Shown here in pieces: positions 40,497-50,400 of a stretch of DNA of 55,483 bases; the stretch's first letter is position 1, and each line of letters starts with the position of its first letter. This DNA comes from Candidatus Mediterraneibacter intestinipullorum (GTDB lineage Bacteria; Bacillota; Clostridia; Lachnospirales; Lachnospiraceae), in the NCBI GenBank assembly GCA_019118665.1, contig DWYM01000121.1:1-55483 (forward strand). The letters are read 5' to 3'. A program made the translations under genes and the position numbers. The notes under the pieces are model-generated. The model ran no database searches and was not told the origin of the DNA. It saw only the letters and a program-made list of their open reading frames with translations.

Positions 40497-40542
40497 AAAA
40501 AGCCGGGAATGTTGAGAGATTCACATTCCCGGCTTTTGACTT
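40497..40542. terminator. Terminator after tRNA-Gly
   Basis: A 15-bp stem (40498-40512 with 40523-40537; AAAAGCCGGGAATGT and complement) whose 3' arm ends in TTTT. It terminates tRNA-Gly and, on the other strand, probably the ung gene that ends at 40553. Confidence 0.88.
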
Positions 40543-40552
40543 GGTTTTATTT

Positions 40553-41221
40553 TTACTCAATCTGCCAGTCAACCGGCTCGATCCCCTGCTCCTCCAGGAA
40601 CCGGTTTGTCTGGCTGAACGGCCTGCTGCCGAAGAACCCCCGGTACGCGGACAGAGGGCTCGGGTGGGGCGCTGTCAGGATCAGATGTTTCGGATTGTTG
40701 AGCATGGCCCTCTTCCTCTGGGCCGGGCTTCCCCACAGAATAAACACGATCGGGCGGTCCTGGCTGTTAAGCGCCATGATCGCCGCATCTGTGAACTCTT
40801 CCCAGCCGATCCCGCGATGGGAATTCGCCTGGTGCGCCCTCACAGTGAGGACAGTGTTGAGCATGAGCACGCCCTGCTCTGCCCATTTTGTCAGGCATCC
40901 GTGATTCGGGACCGCACACCCCAGATCGTTGTGGAGTTCCTGATAAATATTGACAAGGGACGGTGGTATCTCCACGCCCTTTTTCACTGAAAAACACAGG
41001 CCGTGCGCCTGTCCGTTATTGTGATACGGATCCTGTCCCAGGATCACTACTTTCACATCCTTAAGAGGCGTCAGATGAAACGCGTTAAAAATATCTTCTG
41101 CCGGCGGAAAGATCAGCCTTGTCCTGTACTCATGATTCACTGTGTCAAACAGTTTCCTGTAATACGGTTTGGAAAACTCTCCTTTGAGCGCTTCATACCA
41201 GTCTCCATTTAATCCTGCCAT
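40553..41221 (-). CDS. ung: Uracil-DNA glycosylase
   Basis: The 222-residue family 1 enzyme removes uracil from DNA. It shows the catalytic water-activating loop GQDPYH (62-67, D64), VLMLNTVLTVRAH, and the DNA-intercalation loop HPSPLSAYRGF with the catalytic His. The length is normal. It lies 39 bases downstream of hisF on the same strand, and its ribosome site GGAGAGAG follows a GGGTCAGACCC palindrome. Confidence 0.97.
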   Translation of the reverse strand: MAGLNGDWYEALKGEFSKPYYRKLFDTVNHEYRTRLIFPPAEDIFNAFHLTPLKDVKVVILGQDPYHNNGQAHGLCFSVKKGVEIPPSLVNIYQELHNDLGCAVPNHGCLTKWAEQGVLMLNTVLTVRAHQANSHRGIGWEEFTDAAIMALNSQDRPIVFILWGSPAQRKRAMLNNPKHLILTAPHPSPLSAYRGFFGSRPFSQTNRFLEEQGIEPVDWQIE

Positions 41222-41260
41222 CTCTCTCTCCTCGGGGGTCTGACCCTATTCAAACTTTTT

Positions 41261-42022
41261 TCACGATCTTACCGGCACGCCTTCCTGTCTCAGGTATTCT
41301 TTGACCTGCCGGATCTCCAGTTCTTTATAATGGAACAGGGATGCCGCGAGAGCTGCATCCGCTTTCCCTTCCGTCAATGCCTCTTTGAAGTGCTCCAGTT
41401 TCCCGGCGCCGCCTGACGCGATGACCGGGACGGACACATTTTCCGCGACAGCGCGTGTCAGCTCCAGGTCATATCCTGCCTTGGTCCCATCGCAGTCCAT
41501 GCTTGTGAGCAGGATTTCCCCTGCGCCGAGCTGTTCCACTTTTTTCGCCCACTCTACAGCGTCGATCCCCACATCGATCCGTCCGCCGTTCTTATAGATA
41601 TTCCAACCGGAACCGTCTGCGCGCCTCTTTGCGTCTATCGCAACGACCACACACTGACTGCCGAACTTGTCCGCCGCGTCACGGATGAGCTCCGGTGTGC
41701 TGATCGCGGACGAATTGATGGATATTTTATCCGCCCCTTCTCTGAGGATTGCCCGAAAATCATCCACTGTGCGGATTCCGCCGCCCACGGTAAACGGAAT
41801 GAATACGCACTCCGCCACTTTGCGCACCATGTCGATCACTGTGCCGCGCTCATCCGAGGATGCCGTAATATCCAGGAATACCAGTTCGTCTGCTCCGGCT
41901 TCATCATATGCCCTGGCAATCTCCACCGGATCTCCCGCGTCCTTCAAGCCGACAAAATTTACACCTTTTACCACCCGCCCGGCATTTACATCCAGACAGG
42001 GGATGATCCTCTTTGTAAACAT
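41261..42022 (-). CDS. hisF: Imidazole glycerol phosphate synthase cyclase subunit
   Basis: The 253-residue TIM barrel has the HisF signatures: [19 protein letters not shown] at the start with the catalytic Asp11, FTVGGGIR, and the second catalytic Asp in [15 protein letters not shown]. With HisH it forms IGP and AICAR from PRFAR and glutamine in histidine synthesis. It starts 12 bases after hisH. The remaining his genes are not in the window. Confidence 0.97.
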   Translation of the reverse strand: MFTKRIIPCLDVNAGRVVKGVNFVGLKDAGDPVEIARAYDEAGADELVFLDITASSDERGTVIDMVRKVAECVFIPFTVGGGIRTVDDFRAILREGADKISINSSAISTPELIRDAADKFGSQCVVVAIDAKRRADGSGWNIYKNGGRIDVGIDAVEWAKKVEQLGAGEILLTSMDCDGTKAGYDLELTRAVAENVSVPVIASGGAGKLEHFKEALTEGKADAALAASLFHYKELEIRQVKEYLRQEGVPVRS

Positions 42023-42034
42023 GCGTCCCCTCCC

Positions 42035-42640
42035 TCACAGCTCTACAAAATTTTTCAGGATATGCAGTCCCACATCACTGCTTTTCTCAGGATGGAACTG
42101 GCAGGCAAACACATTGTCCTGCTCTACCGAAGCATGGATGTGCGTACAGTATTCTGTAGATGCTTTTACGATCTTCTCATCTTCAGCCCTCAGATAGTAA
42201 GAGTGTACAAAATATACACAGGCCTGTTCCTCAATGTCTCTGAACAGCCTTCCGCTGTTCTCTAAATGCAGGGAATTCCAGCCCATATGTGGGATTTTCA
42301 TCCCTTCCTTCCCGGGTATCCGCAGGATCTCACCCCTCAGGATGCCCAGCCCTTCCACTCCGGGCGCTTCCTCGCTTCGCTCAAACAGGAGCTGTAATCC
42401 AAGGCAGATTCCCAGGAAAGGCTTCCCCGCGTCCGCTACTCGGCGGATCACCCGGTCAAGTCCGCTTTTTCGCAAATTGTCCATGGCATCGCCAAAAGCC
42501 CCGACACCGGGAAGGATCACTTTATCCGCACTCAGGATCTTTTCCGCCTCTCCGGTGATGCAGACTTCCTGTCCCAGATAGAGCAGCGCTTTCTCCACAC
42601 TGCGGATGTTGCCCGCATCATAATCAATGACCGCGATCAT
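42035..42640 (-). CDS. hisH: Imidazole glycerol phosphate synthase glutaminase subunit
   Basis: The 201-residue class I glutamine amidotransferase has the nucleophile in [14 protein letters not shown] (Cys near 79), the HMGWN motif, and the His-x-Glu dyad in CQFHPEKS. It supplies ammonia to HisF. Its ATG overlaps the stop of the AGCS symporter gene (ATGA), so it is translated together with a transporter, an unusual arrangement. Confidence 0.97.
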   Translation of the reverse strand: MIAVIDYDAGNIRSVEKALLYLGQEVCITGEAEKILSADKVILPGVGAFGDAMDNLRKSGLDRVIRRVADAGKPFLGICLGLQLLFERSEEAPGVEGLGILRGEILRIPGKEGMKIPHMGWNSLHLENSGRLFRDIEEQACVYFVHSYYLRAEDEKIVKASTEYCTHIHASVEQDNVFACQFHPEKSSDVGLHILKNFVEL

Positions 42641-44046
42641 CTGTCTTCCCCCTTCCCCACGCCTGTCTTAACGACAGGAACAGGGGTATGATCCACTGCG
42701 TCAAGGTTATTTATGTATTTTTTCGTCTCTCTGGCAATGACCGGCGACAGCAGCAGGACTGCGATCAGGTTGGGAATCGCCATCAGCGCGTTCAGGATAT
42801 CCGCGATCTTCCATACCAGATCCAGCGCAAGCACCGGAGCAATAAGGGACACTGCCACATACAGCACGCGGTAGGGGATCAGGCCTTTCCTGCCCGCAAA
42901 ATATTCTACGCACCGCTCTCCATAATAGGCCCAGCCAAGGATCGTGGAATATGCGAAAGAAATAATACCGACAACGAGGATAAACGGTCCGAAAAATGGG
43001 ATCTGCCCGAAGGCAAGGGTCGTCAGCTCACCGCCGTCCGCTATCTGATCCGCGTTGATCGCCGGATTTTTCATGATGGTCGTCACAAGCACAAGTCCGG
43101 TCATAAGGCAGACGACTACAGTGTCCCAGAACGTCCCTGTAGAAGAAACAAGCGCCTGGCGGACCGGATTTTTCGTTTTTGCCGCTGCTGCCGCGATGGG
43201 AGCAGACCCCATACCTGACTCATTGGAAAAAAGCCCCCTTGCGACACCGTACTGCATGGCGTAGCGGATACCGGTTCCCACAAGACCTCCGGCAGCCGCG
43301 CCCGGCGTAAACGCCAGACGGCAGATCGTCTTGATCGCGGGAATGATATAATCATAATTGATGCCAAGGATGATCAGGCAGCCGACCACATAAAAGATCG
43401 CCATAAATGGAACCAGCTTTTCACACACATTCGCGATACTCTTGATCCCGCCAAAGATAACAAACGCGGTCAGCACAGCTATGATCACGCCTACGATCCA
43501 GGGCTCGATCCCAAGGTTCTCATTACACACCTCCGCAATGGCGTTTACCTGTGTGGCGCATCCGATCCCAAAAGAAGCAAATCCTGCGAATACCGCGAAG
43601 ATCATTCCCAGCCACTTCATGTTAAGCCCCCGCTCCAGAGCATACATGGCTCCGCCCTGCATGCGTCCGTCTGCTGTCTTTACGCGGTACTTGACCGCGA
43701 TCAGGGACTCTGCGTATTTTGTAGCGATTCCGAACACCCCGGTGAGCCAGCACCAGAGCACCGCTCCCGGACCTCCAAGGGTGATGGCCGTTCCCACACC
43801 GATGATATTTCCTGTGCCGATCGTGGAGGCCAGCGCTGTGGTCAGCGCGCCGAACTGGCTTACTTCCCCATCCGCGTCATCCTCTTTTGACACAGAGAGG
43901 GGAATACCCTTTGTGATCGATTTCCTCTGAATAAAGCCGGTCCGCACCGTCATAAAAAGATGGGTCCCGAGAAGGAGGATGATCATCCACCACCCCCACA
44001 CAAAATCATCAACTGATTGCACAATTTCGAATATCTTTTCATACAT
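42637..44046 (-). CDS. AGCS-family amino acid:cation symporter coupled to hisHF
   Basis: The 469-residue membrane protein carries AGCS motifs ASTIGTGNIIGVGTAITLGGPGAVLWCW near 70-97 and GVARGLFSNESGMGSAPIAAAAA near 275-297, with about 11 hydrophobic helices. The ATG at 44046 is set by GGGAGGAAGAGG. It overlaps hisH by 4 bases and heads the unit AGCS-hisH-hisF, perhaps with ung. Alanine or glycine are the usual substrates; the link to histidine synthesis could mean a different amino acid such as glutamine or histidine. This is inference. Confidence 0.9.
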   Translation of the reverse strand: MYEKIFEIVQSVDDFVWGWWMIILLLGTHLFMTVRTGFIQRKSITKGIPLSVSKEDDADGEVSQFGALTTALASTIGTGNIIGVGTAITLGGPGAVLWCWLTGVFGIATKYAESLIAVKYRVKTADGRMQGGAMYALERGLNMKWLGMIFAVFAGFASFGIGCATQVNAIAEVCNENLGIEPWIVGVIIAVLTAFVIFGGIKSIANVCEKLVPFMAIFYVVGCLIILGINYDYIIPAIKTICRLAFTPGAAAGGLVGTGIRYAMQYGVARGLFSNESGMGSAPIAAAAAKTKNPVRQALVSSTGTFWDTVVVCLMTGLVLVTTIMKNPAINADQIADGGELTTLAFGQIPFFGPFILVVGIISFAYSTILGWAYYGERCVEYFAGRKGLIPYRVLYVAVSLIAPVLALDLVWKIADILNALMAIPNLIAVLLLSPVIARETKKYINNLDAVDHTPVPVVKTGVGKGEDR

Positions 44047-44075
44047 AGCCCTCTTCCTCCCAGATAACAATTCAG

Positions 44076-44118
44076 GCATACGCAATACCCACTGCCCGCA
44101 GTTGGCATACCGTATGCC
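44076..44118. promoter_or_regulatory. Candidate operator pair upstream of the symporter-hisHF unit
   Basis: A 15-bp palindrome, GGCATACCGTATGCC (44104-44118), and a second partly matching copy beginning GGCATAC (44076-44082) lie 28 bp apart, 30 to 72 bases upstream of the symporter ATG. Confidence 0.5.
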
Positions 44119-44161
44119 CATAAAAGCATTACATAATTATGCATTTTAACGCATTTTCACT

Positions 44162-45682
44162 TTAATGTAAAGAAGCATTTCCTTTTTCCGGCAGGCTTCC
44201 GTCGGTCTTTGCGTCCAGCTCAAACCAGAAAGCCACTCCGTTTTCAAAGTTCTTTACGCCGTATTTCTGATGGAAGGACTCCATGATCGCCTTTACGATG
44301 GACAGCCCGATCCCATTTCCTCCATATTCTCTTGTATGCGCCTTGTCCACCTTATAGAACTTATCCCACAGCTTCGGGATATCTTCTTCCGGGATCGGCT
44401 TCCCGCTGTTAAATACGGATATCCGCGCCTTGCCGTCATCGGCGATGATGCGCACCTCGATCCTTTTCTCATTCTCCACATGATGGATCGCATTTGTCAG
44501 ATAGTTACGAACTACCTGCTCTGTCTTAAATTCGTCCGCCCAGACATAAAGGCTCTCATCCGCGATAAAGTCGATCGACGCCCCTGCCTGCTGTACAAGG
44601 ATCTCGCAGCTTGCGATCACTCCCTGGACCAGTCTGACGATATCGAACCGCTCGAACTGCACCTCGTCGTTTCCGAATTCAAGCTGATTCAGAGCGAGCA
44701 GGTTTTTGACCATCATATTCATCTTTCCCGCTTCATCCATGATAACGTCGCAGTAAAACTCCCTGCTCTCCGGATCGTCATTGACTCCTTCTTTGAGCCC
44801 CTCTGCATACCCCTGGATAAGAGCGAGCGGCGTCTTGAGCTCATGGGAGACATTTCCGAGGAACTCATTCCTCATATCCTCGATCTTTTCTTTCTGCTCG
44901 ATATCTTTCTGAAGCCGGTTATTGGCGCGTTTTAATTCGGAGACCGTCTTCTCGAGCTGGGCGGACATCCTGTTAAAATTCCTTCCGAGAACGCCGATCT
45001 CATCTTCTCCGTTCCTCGTATATCTTGCCTCAAAATTCAGATTCGCCATCTCCTGTGAGAGCCTTGCCAGCTCCATGACCGGCTGCGTGATCCTGCGCGA
45101 AAACAGCCATATGAGGATTCCTCCAAAAATAATGCCGATAACTCCCAGATAGATCAGAAACCGGTTTGCCAGAGAGGCGCTCTCCTGAATACTGGCCAGG
45201 GGGCTCTGCATGATAAACCAGGAGCCGTCTGACAGCCTTCCGCGCATTTTCAGATACTCCACATCACCGGTCACTCCCTGGGCGTCATCCCGGTAGATCG
45301 TATAAGCATCTGACTGCCTGATCACATCCGCCACGTTGACACCTGCTATTCCCATGAGCAGCCCCACTGTCATTTCTTTAAAACGAGGGTCCTCTGTGCC
45401 TAGCGTGCTGAACACCGCATTGCCACCTGCATCAACGACCACCAGATCCACATTCGCTTTCTCCGTACGGATCAGGATATTGTTCAGGGACGATGTTTCT
45501 GTCAGTTTGCCTTCCACAAATATGCGGTCCACTTCACTGTATGTCCGCATCAGCTCCTGGGATTTATGGGAGAGATAATATGTTCCCAGAAATCCGGTAT
45601 TGATGACCAGCACTCCCCCGAGGATAAAGACGAGCAGACCGATAAAGATCGCGGTTATCTGCCTTCGGATCGAATATTTCAT
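44162..45682 (-). CDS. Two-component sensor histidine kinase
   Basis: The 506-residue kinase has two membrane helices (about 9-31 and 173-194) flanking an extracytoplasmic sensor of about 140 residues. A HAMP domain, a HisKA domain with H280 in NVSHELKTPLALIQGYAEGL, and an HATPase_c domain (NYLTNAIHHV N-box, GGNGIGLSIVK) follow. It should phosphorylate the response regulator encoded 16 bases upstream. The signal is unknown. Topology resembles envelope-stress or antibiotic sensors of Firmicutes. Confidence 0.95.
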   Translation of the reverse strand: MKYSIRRQITAIFIGLLVFILGGVLVINTGFLGTYYLSHKSQELMRTYSEVDRIFVEGKLTETSSLNNILIRTEKANVDLVVVDAGGNAVFSTLGTEDPRFKEMTVGLLMGIAGVNVADVIRQSDAYTIYRDDAQGVTGDVEYLKMRGRLSDGSWFIMQSPLASIQESASLANRFLIYLGVIGIIFGGILIWLFSRRITQPVMELARLSQEMANLNFEARYTRNGEDEIGVLGRNFNRMSAQLEKTVSELKRANNRLQKDIEQKEKIEDMRNEFLGNVSHELKTPLALIQGYAEGLKEGVNDDPESREFYCDVIMDEAGKMNMMVKNLLALNQLEFGNDEVQFERFDIVRLVQGVIASCEILVQQAGASIDFIADESLYVWADEFKTEQVVRNYLTNAIHHVENEKRIEVRIIADDGKARISVFNSGKPIPEEDIPKLWDKFYKVDKAHTREYGGNGIGLSIVKAIMESFHQKYGVKNFENGVAFWFELDAKTDGSLPEKGNASLH

Positions 45683-45698
45683 AAATCATCACCTCAGA

Positions 45699-46376
45699 TC
45701 AGTCTACTTCAAATTTATAGCCCATTCCCCAGATGGTCCTGATATATTCGCCCTTATCCCCCAGCTTGCTCCTCAGCTTCTTTACATGGGTGTCTATCGT
45801 CCGGGCATCACCGAAGTAATCATAATTCCATACATTATTCAGGATCTTCTCCCTGGACAGGGCAAGCCCCTGATTTTCGACAAAATATGACAGAAGTTCA
45901 AACTCCTTATAGCTCAGCTCCACAGGCTGTCCGTCGATCTTCACGATGTGGGCCGCCTTGTCGATCACGATACCGCCTGCCTCGATCACATCTCCGCCTG
46001 TGCTTCCGAGCGTCCGTCTCAGGATCGCATTCACTCTCGCCACCAGGATTTTCGGACTGAACGGTTTGGATATGTATTCATCTACTCCCAGCTCAAATCC
46101 CTGGAGCTCGTCCCTTTCTTCCGAGCGCGCAGTGAGCATGATGATCGGGATTTTGGATGATTCCCGGATCTCCCTGCATACCTGCCATCCGTCCATCTTT
46201 GGCATCATCACGTCAAGGATGACAAGCGCCACATCCTTCTCCTCGTAGAAAATATCCATGGCCTCCACACCGTCTCCTGCTTCCACGACCGCATAGCCTT
46301 CCCGGGTGAGGAAATCTTTTACCAGTTTTCTCATCCTGCTCTCATCATCTACAACAAGAATCTTTATATTTTCCAT
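45699..46376 (-). CDS. OmpR-family response regulator
   Basis: The 225-residue regulator has a receiver domain with acidic D10-D11, phospho-acceptor D55 in LVILDVMMPKMDG, Thr in MLTARSEERDE and Lys in ISKPFSP. A C-terminal winged helix follows (LSYKEFELLSYFVENQGLALSREKIL, RTIDTHVKKLRSKLG). It is encoded before its kinase. The -35 TTGACA (46443-46448 on the minus strand) with TATAGG 16 bp further on is a likely promoter. Confidence 0.96.
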   Translation of the reverse strand: MENIKILVVDDESRMRKLVKDFLTREGYAVVEAGDGVEAMDIFYEEKDVALVILDVMMPKMDGWQVCREIRESSKIPIIMLTARSEERDELQGFELGVDEYISKPFSPKILVARVNAILRRTLGSTGGDVIEAGGIVIDKAAHIVKIDGQPVELSYKEFELLSYFVENQGLALSREKILNNVWNYDYFGDARTIDTHVKKLRSKLGDKGEYIRTIWGMGYKFEVD

Positions 46377-46420
46377 GACCCTTTTCTCCTCTTTTTCTGA
46401 TCTGTATACTTTTGTTTTAT

Positions 46421-46448
46421 CCTATATCTTATCAGGAAAATATGTCAA
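46421..46448 (-). promoter_or_regulatory. Promoter of the two-component system
   Basis: Minus strand TTGACA (46443-46448), 16 bp, TATAGG (46421-46426), 45 bases upstream of the response regulator ATG. Confidence 0.6.
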
Positions 46449-46490
46449 TAATGTGAATAAAACAGACAATAGCTCTATCAAAAATTTTTC

Positions 46491-46519
46491 TTGCCACAGA
46501 GCTCGCTTAATGATAACAT
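46491..46519 (+). promoter_or_regulatory. Promoter of the mntP riboswitch transcript
   Basis: TTGCCA (46491-46496), 17 bp, TAACAT (46514-46519), just before the conserved 5' part of the riboswitch. Confidence 0.65.
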
Positions 46520-46524
46520 ATTAT

Positions 46525-46722
46525 CAGTTCGTGAGGGAGTAATTGGCGTATTTCTGCGTGGTAAGTCAACATACTGGTTTCCATCGGGAACCTGGCTTAT
46601 CTTAAATAATGAGACTCATGTACAGTGTGTTTGCTGTGCATGTTTTTCTCTGACAGGTGCAGCATTGCACCTGATTTTTTATTTCGCGGGAAGTATTGCC
46701 GGCTTTCCGCCACGACCAAGGA
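46525..46722 (+). ncRNA. yybP-ykoY manganese riboswitch upstream of mntP
   Basis: The leader of the mntP gene carries elements of the yybP-ykoY family: GAGGGAGTAA near 46533-46542 and GTCAACATACTGG near 46565-46577, followed by a hairpin (GGTTTCC-ATC-GGGAACC) and a 3' GCCACGACC near 46709-46717. These riboswitches bind Mn2+ and turn on export or storage genes. Two terminator-like hairpins lie within the leader. The 5' core fits well; the 3' end of the aptamer is less certain, and it may end before the first hairpin. Confidence 0.75.
46617..46680 (+). terminator. Two tandem terminator-like hairpins in the mntP leader
   Basis: Hairpin 1: CATGTACAG (46617-46625) with CTGTGCATG (46634-46642), followed by TTTTTCTC. 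Hairpin 2: CAGGTGCA (46654-46661) with TGCACCTG (46666-46673), followed by ATTTTTT. They are the likely expression platform of the riboswitch. Confidence 0.8.
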
Positions 46723-46729
46723 GGAAAAA

Positions 46730-47290
46730 ATGGGATTATTAGAATTAATCATCCTGGCTGTGGGGCTGTCCATGGACGCCTTCGCGGTCTCTGTCTGTAA
46801 GGGGCTTGCCATGCCAAGGATCACTGTTAAGAAGACGCTCATCGTGGGGCTCTGGTTCGGAGGTTTTCAGGCGCTGATGCCCACCATCGGTTATTTTCTC
46901 GGCGTCCAGTTCCGGGATAAGATCACTGCCATTGACCATTGGATCGCTTTCATCCTGCTGGGGATCATCGGCGCCAACATGATAAATGAAGCCTGTTCAA
47001 ACGACTGCGAGGCAGAGAGCGATTCCCTTGATGTCAGGACCATGTTCCTGTTCGCGGTGGCGACCAGCATCGACGCGCTTGCGGTGGGCATTACCTTTGC
47101 CTTTTTGAACGTTCAGCTCGCATTCGCAGTCTCTTTTATCGGTGTGACCACGTTCGCGCTCTCCTCTATCGGGGTAAAGATCGGGAACGTATTCGGCACC
47201 CGCTATAAAGCAAAAGCCGAATTCGCCGGCGGTGTGATACTCATACTGCTGGGGCTGAAAATCTTGCTGGAACATTTGGGAATCCTGTAA
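46730..47290 (+). CDS. mntP: Manganese efflux pump MntP
   Basis: The 186-residue membrane protein has six helices in two related halves, marked by [12 protein letters not shown] near 14-25 and [14 protein letters not shown] near 111-124, which carry the conserved Asp residues of MntP. It exports Mn2+. AGGAGG precedes the ATG at 46730. Control by the yybP-ykoY element in its leader fits the family exactly and supports both calls. Confidence 0.95.
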   Translation: MGLLELIILAVGLSMDAFAVSVCKGLAMPRITVKKTLIVGLWFGGFQALMPTIGYFLGVQFRDKITAIDHWIAFILLGIIGANMINEACSNDCEAESDSLDVRTMFLFAVATSIDALAVGITFAFLNVQLAFAVSFIGVTTFALSSIGVKIGNVFGTRYKAKAEFAGGVILILLGLKILLEHLGIL

Positions 47291-47397
47291 CAGTTCTTTG
47301 TAATGTCCGGCAGACAATTCCTGACAGATCCTTCTTATTAAAATGTGCACAAAAAAGCCGGGCGAAAATGTGTAAAATGCTGAATTTTTAAAATAAA

Positions 47398-47426
47398 TTG
47401 ACCTGTGCCTTATATTTGTATAAAAT
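47398..47426 (+). promoter_or_regulatory. Promoter of the large glycoside hydrolase gene
   Basis: TTGACC (47398-47403), 17 bp, TAAAAT (47421-47426), 66 bases upstream of the ATG. A near-consensus promoter shows that the gene is meant to be expressed. Confidence 0.8.
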
Positions 47427-47492
47427 GGATTTAAGATATGTATACACGAATTGACATTTATGCAAGAAAGGGAAAAGGAAAGGGAAACATCA

Positions 47493-50400
47493 ATGAAAAA
47501 AACATTATTTACAAAAAGGCTGCTCTGTGGAGCGCTTGCAGCGGCCGTGGTCTTCAGCTGCTTCCCCGCCGGGTCCGCGGCAGCCGAAGAAAGCCGGACC
47601 ACCGATCAGTCCTCATCTGAACTGCTCATCACCAGGGAAAATGAGCGGAAAACTTTAGATTTTAACACGGATTGGCTGTTTATCCGCGGCAACGACCTCA
47701 GCGCAAAGGATCCGGACTATGATGAAAGCAGCGCGGAGCATGTATCCCTGCCTCACGCCAGGGATACATACGACCTGTTTGAGCCGGATCTGGACAGCAT
47801 ACAGACCATAGACTGGTACCGCCGCCACTTTACCCTGCCCGAGGAAGACAGCAATGACCGGGTATTTGTGGAATTTAACGGCGGCGGACAGATCAACCGG
47901 GTCTATGTAAACGGCGCCTTAGTCGGCGAGGCAAAAGGCACCTTTACGCATTTTAAATTTGATATCACTGATTATGTGACCTTCGGAAATTATGACAATG
48001 TAATAGCCGTCCAGGTCGACAGCCAGTACCACAGTGATGAAATGCCTCCGGGAAAAAGCATAGACTTTCATTATTTCGGCGGGCTTCACGGCGAGGCTTC
48101 CATGACTCTTACAGACAGTCTGTATTCTGAGTCTGTGTTCTATTACAACGATGATGTAGAATACAGTGACGCTGCTGCCATATTAAACGGAGAGATGGAA
48201 ATCACCAACCGGTACAGCGCCGCCCAGACCGCTACGGTCCGCTCCGTCATTAAGGACAGTGCGGGAAATGAAGTTTCAACCGTTGAGACCACGGTTGATG
48301 TTGACAGTCTCGGCACTGCTTTGGCGAAGCTGGAGCATACCATCGACTCCCCTGAGCTCTGGAGTCCTGATAATCCGTATCTCTACACGGCAGAGACCTA
48401 TATTTATTCAGACGATATCTGCATTGACCAGGTATCCACGACCATCGGGATAAGGACATTGACATCCACAGCTATGACCGAAAACGAGGGGTACTTTATG
48501 CTGAATGGCGAAAGGATCACCGTGATCGGCGGAAACTGGCATATGCAGGCTCCTTATCTCGGAAATTCACGCACGGCCAAGCTCAACGAAAAGGACGCTG
48601 AAACGTTAAAGCATGACCTTGGCATCAACTTTGTGCGTACCTCTCATTATCAGACAGACCCATCCTTCCTGGACGCATGCGACAGGCTCGGCATCATGGT
48701 GGAAGAAGAACCCCTGGGATGGAATGACACTCCGGGCTGGGAGCAGTTCTGCTACTCGATGGAAGAAATGATAAAAAGAGACCGTAACCATGCGAGCATC
48801 GTTTTGTGGGGTATTATTCCCAACGAGCGCCCGCTGAATTACCCCTCTGTTGAGGAGAGCCGGGAACGCCAGACCGTGGCAAAGGAACTTGATCCAAGCC
48901 GTCTCACCATCCAGGAAGAGATGAACAACGCCACGCCAGTGGCTGATGTCTATGGCTGGCACGATTATGTGGATCCAAATTCAGGTTCCATAAAAAACAA
49001 TCCAAACGCAAAGTCCTGGTTCGTCACAGAGTGGAATACAAATCTGGGTAAATACTTCGTAATACCAGGCGACAGCGAGACGCGGAAAACCGCCCAGATC
49101 GTAAATGACGGCAAGAAGATGGGACAGCTCATGAGCGATTCCAGGGTAATGGGTACGCTGAAGTGGGATCTGTTCGGATACTATACTCCGCAGTCAGCCT
49201 ATGAAAAAGGGAAAAACGTAGACCTGTGGCGTTCTTCCGGCGTATACGGCATATGGCGTGATCCCCTTCACAAGACCTGGATTGCCTATCTGATGGCAGC
49301 GCAGGCGCCGAACGAAGAGGATACCGGGGAAATCCTGAAGATCGCAAGCGAATGGAAATCCGATTCTTCACATACCATACGAGTCATCACGAACCTGGAC
49401 GAAGTCGAACTCCTGTATGACAATGGCTCCGGCACTCTTGAGCAGGTCGGATATCTGAACAGCGCAAACGAATACGGAGACATGCTCAAAAACGGCATGT
49501 TCGCTTTTACAGATACAAACCTTGAATGGTCAGAAAATTCCAGACTGGTGGCAAGAGGATATCGTTCCGGCAGCAGCGAAGCAGCCGCTGAGGATATCGT
49601 ATACGCTTCCACCTATGAGACAGAAAAAGACAGAGCAGCTCTTGAACTCCACAACACCATCGGGGACATCGAAGCCGATGGCGCTGATGTCGCATGGATT
49701 CTGGCGGAACTCAAAGACAAAAACGGCCAGAGAGAGTTCTACGGCGCCGAGACTGTCACCGCTGAGATTTTAAGCGGCCCTGGAACTCTCGTATATTCAG
49801 GCGAGCATCCGACCATGGCGGACGGAATCAGCGGATTCTATCTGCGCTCCGAACAGGACAAGCCCGGTACGACCGAAATACAGGTATCAGCAGATCTGGG
49901 CGAGGACATCGATGACAGCAACATTGAGAAGATCGAATACTCAGGCAGCGGATGGACAACTGTAAACAATCGCGCGGATTCTTACCAGAACACATTGCAC
50001 CAGACCAGCACTTCCGGAGACAGCGTGACCATCAGCTTCACCGGAAACAGAATCATCGTTTACAGCGAGAGCAGCAACACGAACGGCAGCGGGACCGTCA
50101 CACTTGACGGCAGGGCAGCGGGTACATTCTCCTGCTCAAACACGGCCAAATACGGCACCATCGGAAACCAGGCAGTATACGAGAGCCCGGTCCTCGAGAA
50201 CACAACACACACACTCACGCTCACCGCGTCAAATGGGACGATCAATATCGACCGTGTCAAGATATTTGATGGAGTGGACGATGTGACTGCAACATTGGAA
50301 GTCAATACTGTCGCATCAGACGCAGACCGTGTTCCGTGTGATCCATCTCTCCCAGACGCGGAGATGCCTGAAACAGGGAGCACCGAGACACTGGCTCTGC

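Noticed and set aside
41223-41250. GGGTCAGACCC palindrome between hisF and ung
   Set aside because: Short, without T run and adjacent to the ung ribosome site. It may be a REP-like remnant, but one copy is not enough to call it.
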